Of a DNA stretch of 64,000 nt, positions 35,855-44,530 are shown piece by piece. The translations under genes were made by a program, and so were the position numbers. How positions within the stretch are numbered: position 1 is the first letter of the stretch; each line of letters opens with the position of its first letter. The stretch comes from Pseudoxanthomonas mexicana (GTDB taxonomy: Bacteria; Pseudomonadota; Gammaproteobacteria; Xanthomonadales; Xanthomonadaceae). Under the pieces are notes generated by a model. That model searched no databases. It saw nothing but the letters and a program-made list of their open reading frames with translations, and was not told the origin of the DNA. The stretch lies in the NCBI RefSeq assembly GCF_010093385.1, contig NZ_PDWV01000005.1, forward strand, positions 1-64,000. The letters are read 5' to 3'.

Positions 35855-35954
35855 CGTGCGCCGCGCGCACGACCTTCGGGACCCGAATCATCGCGCCGCT
35901 CCACCCACCGCATGACCGGGCTACGCTGCGGTCGTGCGCATGGCGCACGCTACG
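35850..35954. repeat. 25-bp inverted repeat pair downstream of folK
   Basis: The arm cgtagcgtgcgcc-gcg-cgcacgacc (35850-35874) recurs inverted at 35930-35954 with only the central three bases differing. The arms flank 55 bp between two convergent genes. This is a typical REP-doublet/MITE arrangement, and gcgtgcg-type repeats are common in xanthomonads. Confidence 0.75.
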
Positions 35955-35965
35955 GCGTGCGTGCG

Positions 35966-36706
35966 CTACGTGATGTGCCGGCCGCCGTCGACGTGGATCA
36001 CCTGGCCGGTGACGTAGCCGGCGGTGTCGCCGAGCAGCCAGGCGACGGTGCCGGCGATGTCGCCGGGATCGCCGATGCGGCCCAGCGGTGTCTGCGCCAG
36101 CAGTCGGTCCTGCACGTGTGGATCGATCCCGCCATCCGGCCACAGGATGGCGCCGGGCGACACCGCGTTCACCCGCACCTCCGGCGCCAGCGATGCCGCC
36201 AGCCCGCGCGAGACCGCCAGCAGCGCGGCCTTGGAGGCGGCGTACACCGCCAGGTCCGCACGCGGTTTCTCGGCATAGATGTCGGCGATGTTGACGATGG
36301 CGCCGCGTGCGGCCCGCAGGTGCGGCGCTGCCGCCTGCGCCAGGAAGAATGGCGCGCGCGCGTTGACCGCGAACAGTTCCTCCCATTGCGCCGGGGTGGC
36401 GCCGCCCACGGGCGTGGGATAGAACGCCGATGCGTTGTTGACCAGGGCGTCCAGACGGCCGAAATGGCCCACGGTTCTCGCCACCAGTTCGGGCAGGCGG
36501 TCGAAGACCGCCAGGTCGGCCTGCAGCATCAGCGTGCTGCCCTGGCGCCCGGCTTCCAGTTCGTCGACCAGACCGTGCATGTCGGCGGCCGAGTCCCGGT
36601 AGTGCAGCGCCACGTCGTAGCCGTCGGCATGCAGCCGGCGGGCGATCGCGGCGCCGATGCGACGGGCGGCGCCGGTGATGAGGACGACACGACGCGATGT
36701 GGGCAT
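35966..36706 (-). CDS. Pteridine reductase-like short-chain dehydrogenase
   Basis: A 246-residue NADPH-dependent SDR enzyme. The cofactor motif TGAARRIGAAIA has the arginine-rich form typical of pteridine reductases (PTR1/FolM), followed by NNASAFYPTPVG and the catalytic Y-x-x-x-K in YAASKAALLA. The family reduces dihydromonapterin or biopterin; its place next to folB and folK supports a pterin role. The ATG at 36706 begins directly before the Rossmann fold. Confidence 0.85.
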   Translation of the reverse strand: MPTSRRVVLITGAARRIGAAIARRLHADGYDVALHYRDSAADMHGLVDELEAGRQGSTLMLQADLAVFDRLPELVARTVGHFGRLDALVNNASAFYPTPVGGATPAQWEELFAVNARAPFFLAQAAAPHLRAARGAIVNIADIYAEKPRADLAVYAASKAALLAVSRGLAASLAPEVRVNAVSPGAILWPDGGIDPHVQDRLLAQTPLGRIGDPGDIAGTVAWLLGDTAGYVTGQVIHVDGGRHIT

Positions 36707-36888
36707 GGCAGGCTCCGGAACAGGAGTCCGCATTCTCCCTGCTTTGCACCGGAATGGCGCAAGACCGCACCGAAAAATGTGAGTCGATCTTCGCGTCGAA
36801 GGGATGCTTGACGACGCGAGCATCCAGCGGGCATGTTGCGACGCATCACCCCGTGCCGGATGCGCCGGCCGGGACAGCAGGAAGGCGA

Positions 36889-38346
36889 ATGGACTGGGCG
36901 AAGTACCGCACCACGACCTTTGACGAACTGATCCAGGCCGATGGACGGCCGCGACCGGCCGCACGCCGCTTGGTCGAATACCTGGAGGGACTGTCCGGCC
37001 GTGAACTCGCCGAACGCCAGCTCGCCGCCGACGTGGTGGCGCGCGTGCAGGGCATCACCTTCACCGTGTACTCCGACGGCCGCAACGTCGACCGCACGCT
37101 GCCGTTCGACCTGATCCCGCGCATCATCCCGCTCAGCGAATGGCAGCGCACCGAAGCCGGCCTGAAGCAGCGCATGCGCGCGCTGAACCTGTTCATCGGC
37201 GACATCTACGGCAGGCAGCAGATCGTCAAGGACAAGGTGTTCCCGGCGATGCTGCTGAAGGATTCGGTGAACTTCCGCGCGCAGTGCGTCGGCATCACGC
37301 CGCCCTTGGGCGTGTGGGCGCACATCTGCGGCTCGGACCTGGTGCGCGACGGCGACGGCACGCTGTACGCGCTGGAAGACAACCTGCGCATCCCCAGCGG
37401 CGTCAGCTACATGCTGGAAAACCGCATGGTGGCCAAGCGCGTGTTCCCGGAACTGTTCGAGACCAGCTCGATCCTGCCGGTGGACGAATACCCCAGCCAG
37501 CTGTACGACACCCTGGCCGCGCTCTCGCCGCGCCCGGGCGACACGCCGGTCATCGCGCTGCTGACGCCGGGCGTGTTCAACAGCGCCTACTTCGAGCACG
37601 CCTACCTGGCGCAGGCCATGGGCATCGAACTGGTCGAAGGCAGCGACCTGTTCGTCGCCGACGACGACTGCACCTACATGCGCACGGTGTACGGGCCGAA
37701 GCGCGTGGACGTGGTCTACCGCCGGGTGGACGACCTGTTCATCGATCCGGAGGTGTTCCATCCGGATTCCGTGCTGGGCGTGCCCGGCCTGATTCGCAGC
37801 TGGCGTGCCGGCAGGGTCGCGCTGGCCAACGCGCCGGGCGCCGGCGTGGCCGACGACAAGGTGGTCTTCGCCTACGTGCCGAAGATGATCAAGTACTACC
37901 TGGACGAGGATCCCATCCTGCCCAACGTGCCGAGCTACCTGTGCCACAACGCCAAGGAGCGCAGGTACGTGCTGGAGAACATCGAGAAGCTGGTGGTGAA
38001 GCCGGCCAACGAATCCGGTGGCTACGGCATGCTGATCGGCCCGCGCTCGACCAGGCGACAGCGCGAGAAATTCAAGGCATTGATCGAAGCCAACCCACGC
38101 AACTACATGGCGCAGCCCACGCTGGCGCTGTCCACTGCGCCCATCGTCACCAAGCAGGGCCCGTCGCCGCGCCACATCGACCTGCGCCCGTTCGTGCTGT
38201 CGCGCCAGGACACCTATGTCACCACCGGCGGGCTGACGCGCGTGGCGATGGTGAAGGGTTCGCTGGTGGTCAATTCCTCGCAGGGCGGTGGCGCCAAGGA
38301 CACCTGGGTGGTGGACCTGGCAGACGACGACGGGGAGAACGCCTGA
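36889..38346 (+). CDS. Circularly permuted ATP-grasp protein of the Anbu/alpha-E cluster
   Basis: A 485-residue cytoplasmic protein of the circularly permuted ATP-grasp type 2 family (formerly DUF404/DUF407). Seen are RTLPFDLIPRIIPLSEW, the conserved CVGITPPLGVWAHICGSDLVRDGDG segment in parts, ALEDNLRIPSGVSYMLENR, and the C-terminal VKPANESGGYGMLIGP phosphate-binding loop. These enzymes are predicted to form amide bonds on peptides, though no substrate is proven. GGAAGG precedes the ATG. It is coupled to the alpha-E gene by a TGATG overlap. Confidence 0.9.
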   Translation: MDWAKYRTTTFDELIQADGRPRPAARRLVEYLEGLSGRELAERQLAADVVARVQGITFTVYSDGRNVDRTLPFDLIPRIIPLSEWQRTEAGLKQRMRALNLFIGDIYGRQQIVKDKVFPAMLLKDSVNFRAQCVGITPPLGVWAHICGSDLVRDGDGTLYALEDNLRIPSGVSYMLENRMVAKRVFPELFETSSILPVDEYPSQLYDTLAALSPRPGDTPVIALLTPGVFNSAYFEHAYLAQAMGIELVEGSDLFVADDDCTYMRTVYGPKRVDVVYRRVDDLFIDPEVFHPDSVLGVPGLIRSWRAGRVALANAPGAGVADDKVVFAYVPKMIKYYLDEDPILPNVPSYLCHNAKERRYVLENIEKLVVKPANESGGYGMLIGPRSTRRQREKFKALIEANPRNYMAQPTLALSTAPIVTKQGPSPRHIDLRPFVLSRQDTYVTTGGLTRVAMVKGSLVVNSSQGGGAKDTWVVDLADDDGENA

Positions 38347-39287
38347 TGCTGTCGCGGGTGGCCGACAACCTGTACTGGTTCAGCCGCTACGTGCGGCGTG
38401 CAGAGAACACCGCGCGCCTGGTGGGCGTGGGCAGCCAGCTGCAGCTGGACATGCCCCGTTCGGTGCGGTTCGCGTGGCGGCCGATGATCGACACGGTGGG
38501 CGCGGGCGACTGCTTTGAGCAGTGCTACCCGGATGCCGGCGACGCCGCAGGCGACGTGGACGTGATCCGCTTCCTGCTGCTGGACGAACGCAATCCCTCA
38601 TCGCTGCGCACGTCCGTGGATTCCGCCCGGGAAATCCTGCGCGGCATCCGCGACACGCTGCCACAGGACGTCTGGGAAGCGATCAACGACCTGCACCTTT
38701 ACATCGGCGCGCAGGGCGAGCGCAGTCTGGGCCGGCGCTACCGCATGGAGTTCCTGCAGCGCATCGTCGACGGCTGCCTGAAGGTCTCCGGCCTGCTCAG
38801 CGCGAACGTCAGCCGCGACATCGGGTACCAGTTCCTGCGCCTGGGCACGGCGCTGGAGCAGGCCGACATGACCACGCGCATCATCGATGCCGGCGCCTCC
38901 GGCCTGGTCACCCCGCGCCACGAAGAGGATCGCGAAGCGTTCCAGAACATGCAGTGGATGAGCGTGCTGCGTTCGCTGGCCGCGTACCAGATGTTCCGTC
39001 GCCACGTGCGCCAGCGCGTCACCGCGGAACTGGCCCTGCGGTTCCTGCTGCAGAACAACGAGTTTCCGCGCAGCGTGCACTTCTGCCTGACGCGCGCGCA
39101 GAGCGTGCTGCCCACCATGCCGCCCCGCCCTGGCGTGGACCGCCATCTCAACCGGGTGATCGGGATGACCCGCAACGCCGATCCGGCCGTGCTCGCGGAG
39201 CGGAACCCCGCCGCGTTCATGGACGAGATCCAGACGCACCTGGGCGCGCTGCACGATGCCATCGCCGCGGGCTACTTCCACGGGTGA
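38346..39287 (+). CDS. Alpha-E domain protein
   Basis: A 313-residue all-helical cytoplasmic protein of the alpha-E family (formerly DUF403). It starts with MLSRVADNLYWFSRYVRRAENTARL (family signature in the first 25 residues) and ends with DEIQTHLGALHDAIAAGYF. Alpha-E proteins nearly always accompany the ATP-grasp protein above, often with a transglutaminase and the Anbu peptidase, and are thought to be a partner or substrate-binding unit. Its start overlaps the upstream stop by one base. Confidence 0.92.
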   Translation: MLSRVADNLYWFSRYVRRAENTARLVGVGSQLQLDMPRSVRFAWRPMIDTVGAGDCFEQCYPDAGDAAGDVDVIRFLLLDERNPSSLRTSVDSAREILRGIRDTLPQDVWEAINDLHLYIGAQGERSLGRRYRMEFLQRIVDGCLKVSGLLSANVSRDIGYQFLRLGTALEQADMTTRIIDAGASGLVTPRHEEDREAFQNMQWMSVLRSLAAYQMFRRHVRQRVTAELALRFLLQNNEFPRSVHFCLTRAQSVLPTMPPRPGVDRHLNRVIGMTRNADPAVLAERNPAAFMDEIQTHLGALHDAIAAGYFHG

Positions 39288-39293
39288 ACCCGA

Positions 39294-39482
39294 TCAGTCG
39301 CGGGCACGCCACGCAGCGGCCGACACGGCCGCGAGCTTGCTGGCGATCAACGTGCCGGCCACGCCCGCCGCGATACGCCATGCCGGCGGCACCCACCATG
39401 CCAGGCAGAGGGCAGTAAGCCCCAGTCCCACGCAGAACACGAGCAGCGCGACCACCCAGGGCTTCAGGCCGCCGGCAGCCAT
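39294..39482 (-). CDS. Small two-helix membrane protein next to the Anbu gene
   Basis: A 62-residue protein with two hydrophobic helices (about residues 9-30 and 34-50) and a basic end (AAWRARD). It starts 6 bp after the Anbu stop codon on the same strand and ends 6 bp from the convergent alpha-E gene, so it fits as the second gene of an Anbu transcript. I do not recognise a family. Coding status rests on position and the helix pattern. Confidence 0.55.
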   Translation of the reverse strand: MAAGGLKPWVVALLVFCVGLGLTALCLAWWVPPAWRIAAGVAGTLIASKLAAVSAAAWRARD

Positions 39483-39488
39483 CGGTCG

Positions 39489-40322
39489 TTACTGCTGCTG
39501 GCCCTGGGCGTCGCCCGGATCCTGTCGCGAAGGAATCCGGCGGGGCGGCATGGCCGGCAGTGGCCCCGGCCCGTCTTCGCGTTCCTGCGGCGGTTCCCAC
39601 GGGAAACGCGGCAGGCTGTGCACGGCGGCTTCCAGCTTGCGCGACCAGGTGTCGTGGATCTCGGCGTACAGCGGGGTGTCCGCTTCCAGCCGCATCTTCT
39701 GGCTGATCTTCAGGTCGCCGCTGCGCAGCAGCGCCATGTCCACCGGCATGCCGACCGACAGGTTGGAGCGGATGGTGGAATCCAGCGACACCAGTGCGCA
39801 GCGCGCCGCATCCTCCAGCGATGTTTCCGGGCGGATGATGCGGTCCAGGATCGGCTTGCCGTACTTGGACTCGCCGATCTGCAGGTACGGCGTTTCCGGC
39901 GAGGTGGCGATGCAGTTGCCGAGCGGATAGACCATGTACAGGCCGGGACGCTCGCCCGCGATCTGGCCGCCCAGGATCAGCGTGGACTGCACGTTGACGC
40001 CGCTCTGCTGCGCCTCGTCTTTCATCTTCACCTGGCTGGCGACCAGGGTGTCGCCGACGTACTCCGCCACTTCGTACAGGTGCGAGAATGTGCGCAGGCT
40101 CCGCGTCGCATCCGGATCGTCGGCATCGCGCTGCAGCCGCGAGATGGTCAGCTGCGTGGTGGCCAGGTTGCCGGCCGACATGATGACGAACACGCGGTCG
40201 CCGGGCCATTCGAATACGTGCATCTTGCGGTACACGCGCACATCGTCGAAGGAGGCGCTGGTGCGGGTGTCCGCGGCGAAGACCAGGCCTTCGTTGACTT
40301 CGATGCCGACGCAATAGGTCAT
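39489..40322 (-). CDS. Anbu, proteasome-type peptidase
   Basis: A 277-residue homologue of the proteasome beta subunit (ancestral beta subunit, Anbu). The ATG at 40322 gives Met-Thr-Tyr-Cys-Val-Gly, so removal of Met exposes the Thr nucleophile. Asp in FAADTRTSASFDDVR and Lys in VYRKMHVF sit at the positions of proteasomal D17 and K33 (here 17 and 32 after Met removal). The C-terminal 35 residues are a Pro-rich tail not in the core. Anbu forms open helical rings rather than a closed barrel; its targets are unknown. It converges with the ATP-grasp/alpha-E pair. Confidence 0.92.
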   Translation of the reverse strand: MTYCVGIEVNEGLVFAADTRTSASFDDVRVYRKMHVFEWPGDRVFVIMSAGNLATTQLTISRLQRDADDPDATRSLRTFSHLYEVAEYVGDTLVASQVKMKDEAQQSGVNVQSTLILGGQIAGERPGLYMVYPLGNCIATSPETPYLQIGESKYGKPILDRIIRPETSLEDAARCALVSLDSTIRSNLSVGMPVDMALLRSGDLKISQKMRLEADTPLYAEIHDTWSRKLEAAVHSLPRFPWEPPQEREDGPGPLPAMPPRRIPSRQDPGDAQGQQQ

Positions 40323-40442
40323 GGCGTGTCCGTTGCTGCTGTGCACCACGATTCTATGCGCGACCCCCGGGGTTGGCTAGGGCCGCCATTCCAGTGTCAG
40401 ACGGCCCGTACAATGACCGGGTTTCCCGCTGTCCGGTGCACC

Positions 40443-41627
40443 ATGCAGGCCGATCTGCCCCTCCCCGACGACGACGCGCGTGCGCACAGCGAACGCCTCG
40501 CGGCCTTCATCCGCAACGAGATCGCCGCCGAGGGCGGCAGCATTCCGTTCTCGCGCTTCATGGAGTGCAGCCTCTACGCGCCCGGGCTGGGCTACTACAG
40601 CGCGGGCAGCACCAAGTTCGGCGAAGCGGGTGATTTCACCACCGCGCCGGAGCTGGGGCCGCTGTTCGCCAGCTGCGTGGCGCAGGCGGTGGCGCCGGTG
40701 CTGCAGCAGCTGGGCCCGGAAGCCGGGTTCGTCGAGATCGGCGGCGGCAGCGGTGCATTCGCCGAGATCATGCTCAAGCGGCTGCTGGAACTGGATGCGC
40801 TACCCACGCGCTACGCCATCCTCGAGCCCAGCGCCGATCTGCGCGAACGCCAGCGCGAACGGTTGGGGCGCCGGCTCATCCCGCCCGTGTTCGAACTGGT
40901 CGAGTGGCTGGATGCGCCACCGGACGAGACCTGGAATGGGGTGCTGTTCGCCAACGAAGTGATCGATGCGCTACCCACCCCGCGCTTCACGCTGCGTGAC
41001 GGTGAAGTGTTCGAGGAAGGCGTCGCGCTGGACGGGGAGGGTCGTTTCGTCCGCACCGACCGTCCGGCCGACGCGCTGCTGTCGGCCGCAGTCCGCCATG
41101 TCGAACGCTACCTGGATGCGCCGTTCCCCGATGGCTACCGGTCCGAGCTGCTGCCGCAGCTGCCTTACTGGATCCAGGCGGTGATGGGCGGCCTGGACAA
41201 GGGCGTGATGCTGTTCGCCGACTACGGTTACCCGCGGCGCGAGTTCTACCAGGCCGACCGCGACGACGGCACGCTGCGCGCGTACTACCGGCATCGCGTC
41301 CACAACGATGCCTACTTGTGGCCGGGCCTGCAGGACATCACCGCATCGGTCGATTTCACCGCGTTGGCCGAGGCTGGTACGAATGCCGGCTTCGACCTCG
41401 CCGGCTACACCACGCAGGCGAACTTCCTGCTGGGCAACGGTCTGCAGGAGCGGCTGGACGAAGCGCAGGCGCGTGCGGACGAGGCCACCCTGTTGCGCCT
41501 GCGCAACGAAGCCAAGCGGCTGACGCTGCCCAGCGAGATGGGTGAGCGCTTCCAGCTGATGGGCTTCTCGCGCGATGTCGAGTTCGGCGCGGCCTTCCTG
41601 TTCAACGACCTGAGCTGGCGCCTGTGA
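40443..41627 (+). CDS. MidA/NDUFAF7-type SAM-dependent methyltransferase
   Basis: A 394-residue class I methyltransferase of the DUF185 family, whose mitochondrial member NDUFAF7 methylates an arginine of complex I. Conserved motifs are IPFSRFMECSLYAPGLGYYS, GDFTTAPELGPLF, the SAM loop FVEIGGGSGAFAEIM and LFANEVIDALP. The bacterial target is unproven. It has its own start after a 120-bp gap from the divergent Anbu gene and is coupled to the VanZ gene. Confidence 0.9.
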   Translation: MQADLPLPDDDARAHSERLAAFIRNEIAAEGGSIPFSRFMECSLYAPGLGYYSAGSTKFGEAGDFTTAPELGPLFASCVAQAVAPVLQQLGPEAGFVEIGGGSGAFAEIMLKRLLELDALPTRYAILEPSADLRERQRERLGRRLIPPVFELVEWLDAPPDETWNGVLFANEVIDALPTPRFTLRDGEVFEEGVALDGEGRFVRTDRPADALLSAAVRHVERYLDAPFPDGYRSELLPQLPYWIQAVMGGLDKGVMLFADYGYPRREFYQADRDDGTLRAYYRHRVHNDAYLWPGLQDITASVDFTALAEAGTNAGFDLAGYTTQANFLLGNGLQERLDEAQARADEATLLRLRNEAKRLTLPSEMGERFQLMGFSRDVEFGAAFLFNDLSWRL

Positions 41628-41638
41628 GCGGTGTTTTC

Positions 41639-42037
41639 ATGTTGAAGCCGTTCCATCGCCCGCGCCTGTGGTGGGGCCTGTGGCTGCTGGCTGTGACGGG
41701 CGTCGTCGTCCTGTCGCTGGTCAACCTGAGCGGCCTGCCGCCGGTGCCCGAAGGGGGCGACAAGGTGGAGCACTTCCTCGCCTACGCGCTGTTGTCGGCG
41801 TCGGCGATGCAGCTGTTCGCGACGCGACGCGGCTGCGTGGTCGTGGCAGCACTGCTGATCGCGTTGGGCGTCGGTCTGGAGTTCGCCCAGGGCGCGCTGA
41901 CCGCCACGCGCATGGCCGATCCGCGCGACGCCTTGGCCAATACGCTCGGCGTGCTGGCCGGCCTGTCCACGTTGTTCACGCCCTTGCGCGACATGCTGCT
42001 GGCCTTCGATACCCGGCTTCGACCGCGACGCGCGTAG
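41639..42037 (+). CDS. VanZ family membrane protein
   Basis: A 132-residue protein with about four membrane helices. It carries VanZ-family motifs: DKVEHFLAYALLS (the conserved D-K-x-x-H) and GLEFAQGALTATRMADPRDALANTLG. A GTG at 41624 overlapping the upstream stop codon (GTGA) is an alternative start that adds five residues. VanZ gives low teicoplanin resistance in enterococci; in proteobacteria the role is unknown. It ends before a strong terminator. Confidence 0.85.
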   Translation: MLKPFHRPRLWWGLWLLAVTGVVVLSLVNLSGLPPVPEGGDKVEHFLAYALLSASAMQLFATRRGCVVVAALLIALGVGLEFAQGALTATRMADPRDALANTLGVLAGLSTLFTPLRDMLLAFDTRLRPRRA

Positions 42038-42047
42038 CAGGAACAGA

Positions 42048-42076
42048 AGAAAAGCCGGGCATTGCCCGGCTTTTCT
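42048..42076. terminator. Bidirectional intrinsic terminator
   Basis: A perfect 13-bp stem, agaaaagccgggc (42048-42060) and gcccggcttttct (42064-42076), with a 3-base loop and built-in A/T runs. It serves the VanZ gene and the convergent hexosaminidase gene. Confidence 0.92.
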
Positions 42077-42092
42077 TCGACGGCAGTATGCC

Positions 42093-44428
42093 TCAGCGCG
42101 GCTGCAGCGTGATGCGGTCCAGCACCCACATCTGCGGCCGGGTGTCGCCGGTGAAGCGCACGCACAGGTCCTGCCTGCCGGCGGTGCCGGCGGGCAGCGG
42201 TGCGTCTAGGTCCAGGAATCCGTCCGCGCCCGGTGCCGCCGGCAGCGGCACGCTGGCCAGCGTGTGGCCCTTGCAGCCGCCTCCCAGGATTTCCAGCTCG
42301 CCCAGCGGCGACTTGGCCGGTTCGAACGTGCGGTGCGGCTCGTCGTGCGCCAGCTGGAAGTAGTACGGGATGCGTCCCGCACGCACCTTGATCGACGCGA
42401 TGCCGTCCAGGTCGGCCTGGTTCCACTGCCAGCAGGGGTAGAAGATCGTGGCATTGAAGATCGCGCGTTCGCTCTCGGCCGGGCCGTCGTCTTCCAGACG
42501 CAGCAACAGGCGGCCCGCATCGGGGCACACGGCCATCGCCTCGTCGGTGCGCGTGAGCAGTGCGGCGGGCGTCAGCTCGAACGTGGCGGCGGGCGCCAGG
42601 CGCGGCCCTCGGCGAAGGCCGCCGCACGCACGGTGACCGGCAGCTTCAGGTCGAGCGGCGATGCGAACGCCTTGGAAGTCGATGTCGGTTCACTGCCGTC
42701 GGTGGTGTAGTGCACCGGATAGCCGAGCGGATTCGACAGCGTGACCTTCACGGTGCCCGCCTTGCGGTCGTCCTCGGTCGCGATCATCGCTTCGAACGGC
42801 GTCTTCGCGTAGCCCAGGCCGATGGCGTCGTAGCGCTTCAGCTGCGTGGGCAGGCGGCGGGTGAAGTCGGCGAAGTCCTTCTTTGCCGCGGGCGTCCAGC
42901 CGGTTTCGGCGACCGCCGCCAGGCGCGGGAAGGCGTTGTGCTGCAGGCGCGCGAACGTGCGCGTGTGCTCGGTCCACAGGTTGGCCTGCAGGCCGAGGAT
43001 GTGGTGGCGCTGGCTTTCCTCCAGCTCCGGCGGCACCGGCTCGAACGCGTAGACGTCCTGCAACGTGATCAGCGCGGGGCGACCCGGCGGCTCGTTCGGC
43101 GACGCCGTCTGCAGGTAGTCGAGGTAGGTCTTGTTCGACGGCGACATCACCACGTCATGGCCCTGGCGCGCGGCCTTCAGACCGCCTTCGATGCCGCGCC
43201 ACGACATGACCGTGGCTTCCGGCGGCAGCTTGGCTTCGAGGATCTCGTCCCAGCCGATCAGGCGCTTGCCGTGTCCGGCGAGATACTTCTCCAGCCGCTC
43301 GACCAGATACCCCTGCAGATCCATTTCGGTCTTCGCGCCGACCTGGCGCATGCGGGCCTGCTCGCGTGCCGACGCTTCCCACTGGTCCTTCACCGCTTCG
43401 TCGCCGCCGATGTGCACGTAAGTGCCCGGGAACAACTGCACCACTTCGCCCAGCACGTTCTCCAGGAACGTGATCGTCGGTTCTTCCACGTTGACCAGGT
43501 TGGGGAACACGCCCCACTCGCTCGACGGCACCAGCGGCGTGTCGATGGAGCCGAGCTCCGGATACGCAGCGATCGCCGCCGTCGCGTGGCCCGGCACATT
43601 GATCTCGGGCACGACGGTGATGTGGCGTTCGGCGGCGTACTTCACCACGTCGCGGATCTGGTCCTGCGTGTAGAAACCGCAATAAGGGCGCGGCTCACCG
43701 GTTTTCGGGTCCTTGCCGCCATCGCCGGCGGGAATGCGGCAGCCGCCGATTTCGGTGAGCTTCGGGTACTGCTTGATCTCAATGCGCCAGCCCTGGTCGT
43801 CGGTCAGGTGCCAGTGCAGGGTGTTGAGCTTGTGCAGGGCCATCGCGTCGATGATCTTCTTCACCTCGTCGACGGTCTGGAAATGGCGCGCGGGGTCCAG
43901 CATGAAGCCGCGCCAGGCGAAGCGCGGTGCGTCTTCGATATGGAGCGCCGGCAGCGTGACGCCGCCCTTGTCGCCCTGGGTGGCGAGCTGCCACAGCGTC
44001 ACCGCACCGTAGAACAGACCGCGCTCGTCGCGTGCCTTCACCGTGACGCCATCGGGCGTGATGTCCAGCGTGTAGGCCTCCGGCGAGGCCGCAGCCGCAT
44101 CGCCCGTTTCCAGTACGAAGCGGATGACGTTCTTGGCATCGGCGTCCGTGATCGCCAGTGCAGGCCCGCCCGCCGACGTAAGGTAGGCGGCGAACTGGCC
44201 GGCGACGCGCGTCGCCGCGGCGCCGGTGGCGGACACGCGGGTGTCGGCATTGATGACGAACGATCCTTCGCCCGCCTGCAGCGTGGCGGGCGCGGGAATC
44301 AGAGCCGGCGTGATGGGCGCCGAAGCGGTCGCGGCGCCGGCATCGCTGCCCGTCCTGGCACAGCCGGCCAGGACCAGCAGGGTGATGGCCATGCCGGCCA
44401 GGGCGCGACGGACGAAGGGTCGTTTCAT
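42093..44428 (-). pseudogene. GH20 beta-N-acetylhexosaminidase lipoprotein with a 3' frameshift
   Basis: From the ATG at 44428 (GAGGA five bases upstream) the protein has a lipobox (LLVLAGC), a GH20b domain, and the GH20 barrel with the catalytic pair D343-E344 in HIGGDEAVKDQWE and the GWDEILE and MSWRGIEGG motifs. It removes terminal GlcNAc from chitin oligomers. The frame ends at 42572 as GRAWRPPPRSS, but the natural C-terminus continues one frame over as LAPAATFELTPAALLTRTDEAM and on to 42093 (WVLDRITLQPR). One missing base near 42595-42602 explains it. The catalytic domain is complete, so the truncated product might still work. Confidence 0.87.
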
Positions 44429-44462
44429 CGGAATCCTCGTGGGCGAACGAGCGGAGAGTGCC

Positions 44463-44496
44463 AAAAAAAAGCGGGCCCGGACAAATCCAGGCCCGC
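44463..44496 (-). terminator. Intrinsic terminator of the TonB receptor gene
   Basis: On the minus strand GCGGGCCTGG and CCGGGCCCGC form a 10-bp stem (one G-T pair) with a 6-base loop, followed by eight T. It separates the receptor gene from the downstream hexosaminidase gene, so the two are probably transcribed separately. Confidence 0.9.
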
Positions 44497-44530
44497 AGAG
44501 GGAGAGCGTTCCCTTACATCGGTGATGCGA

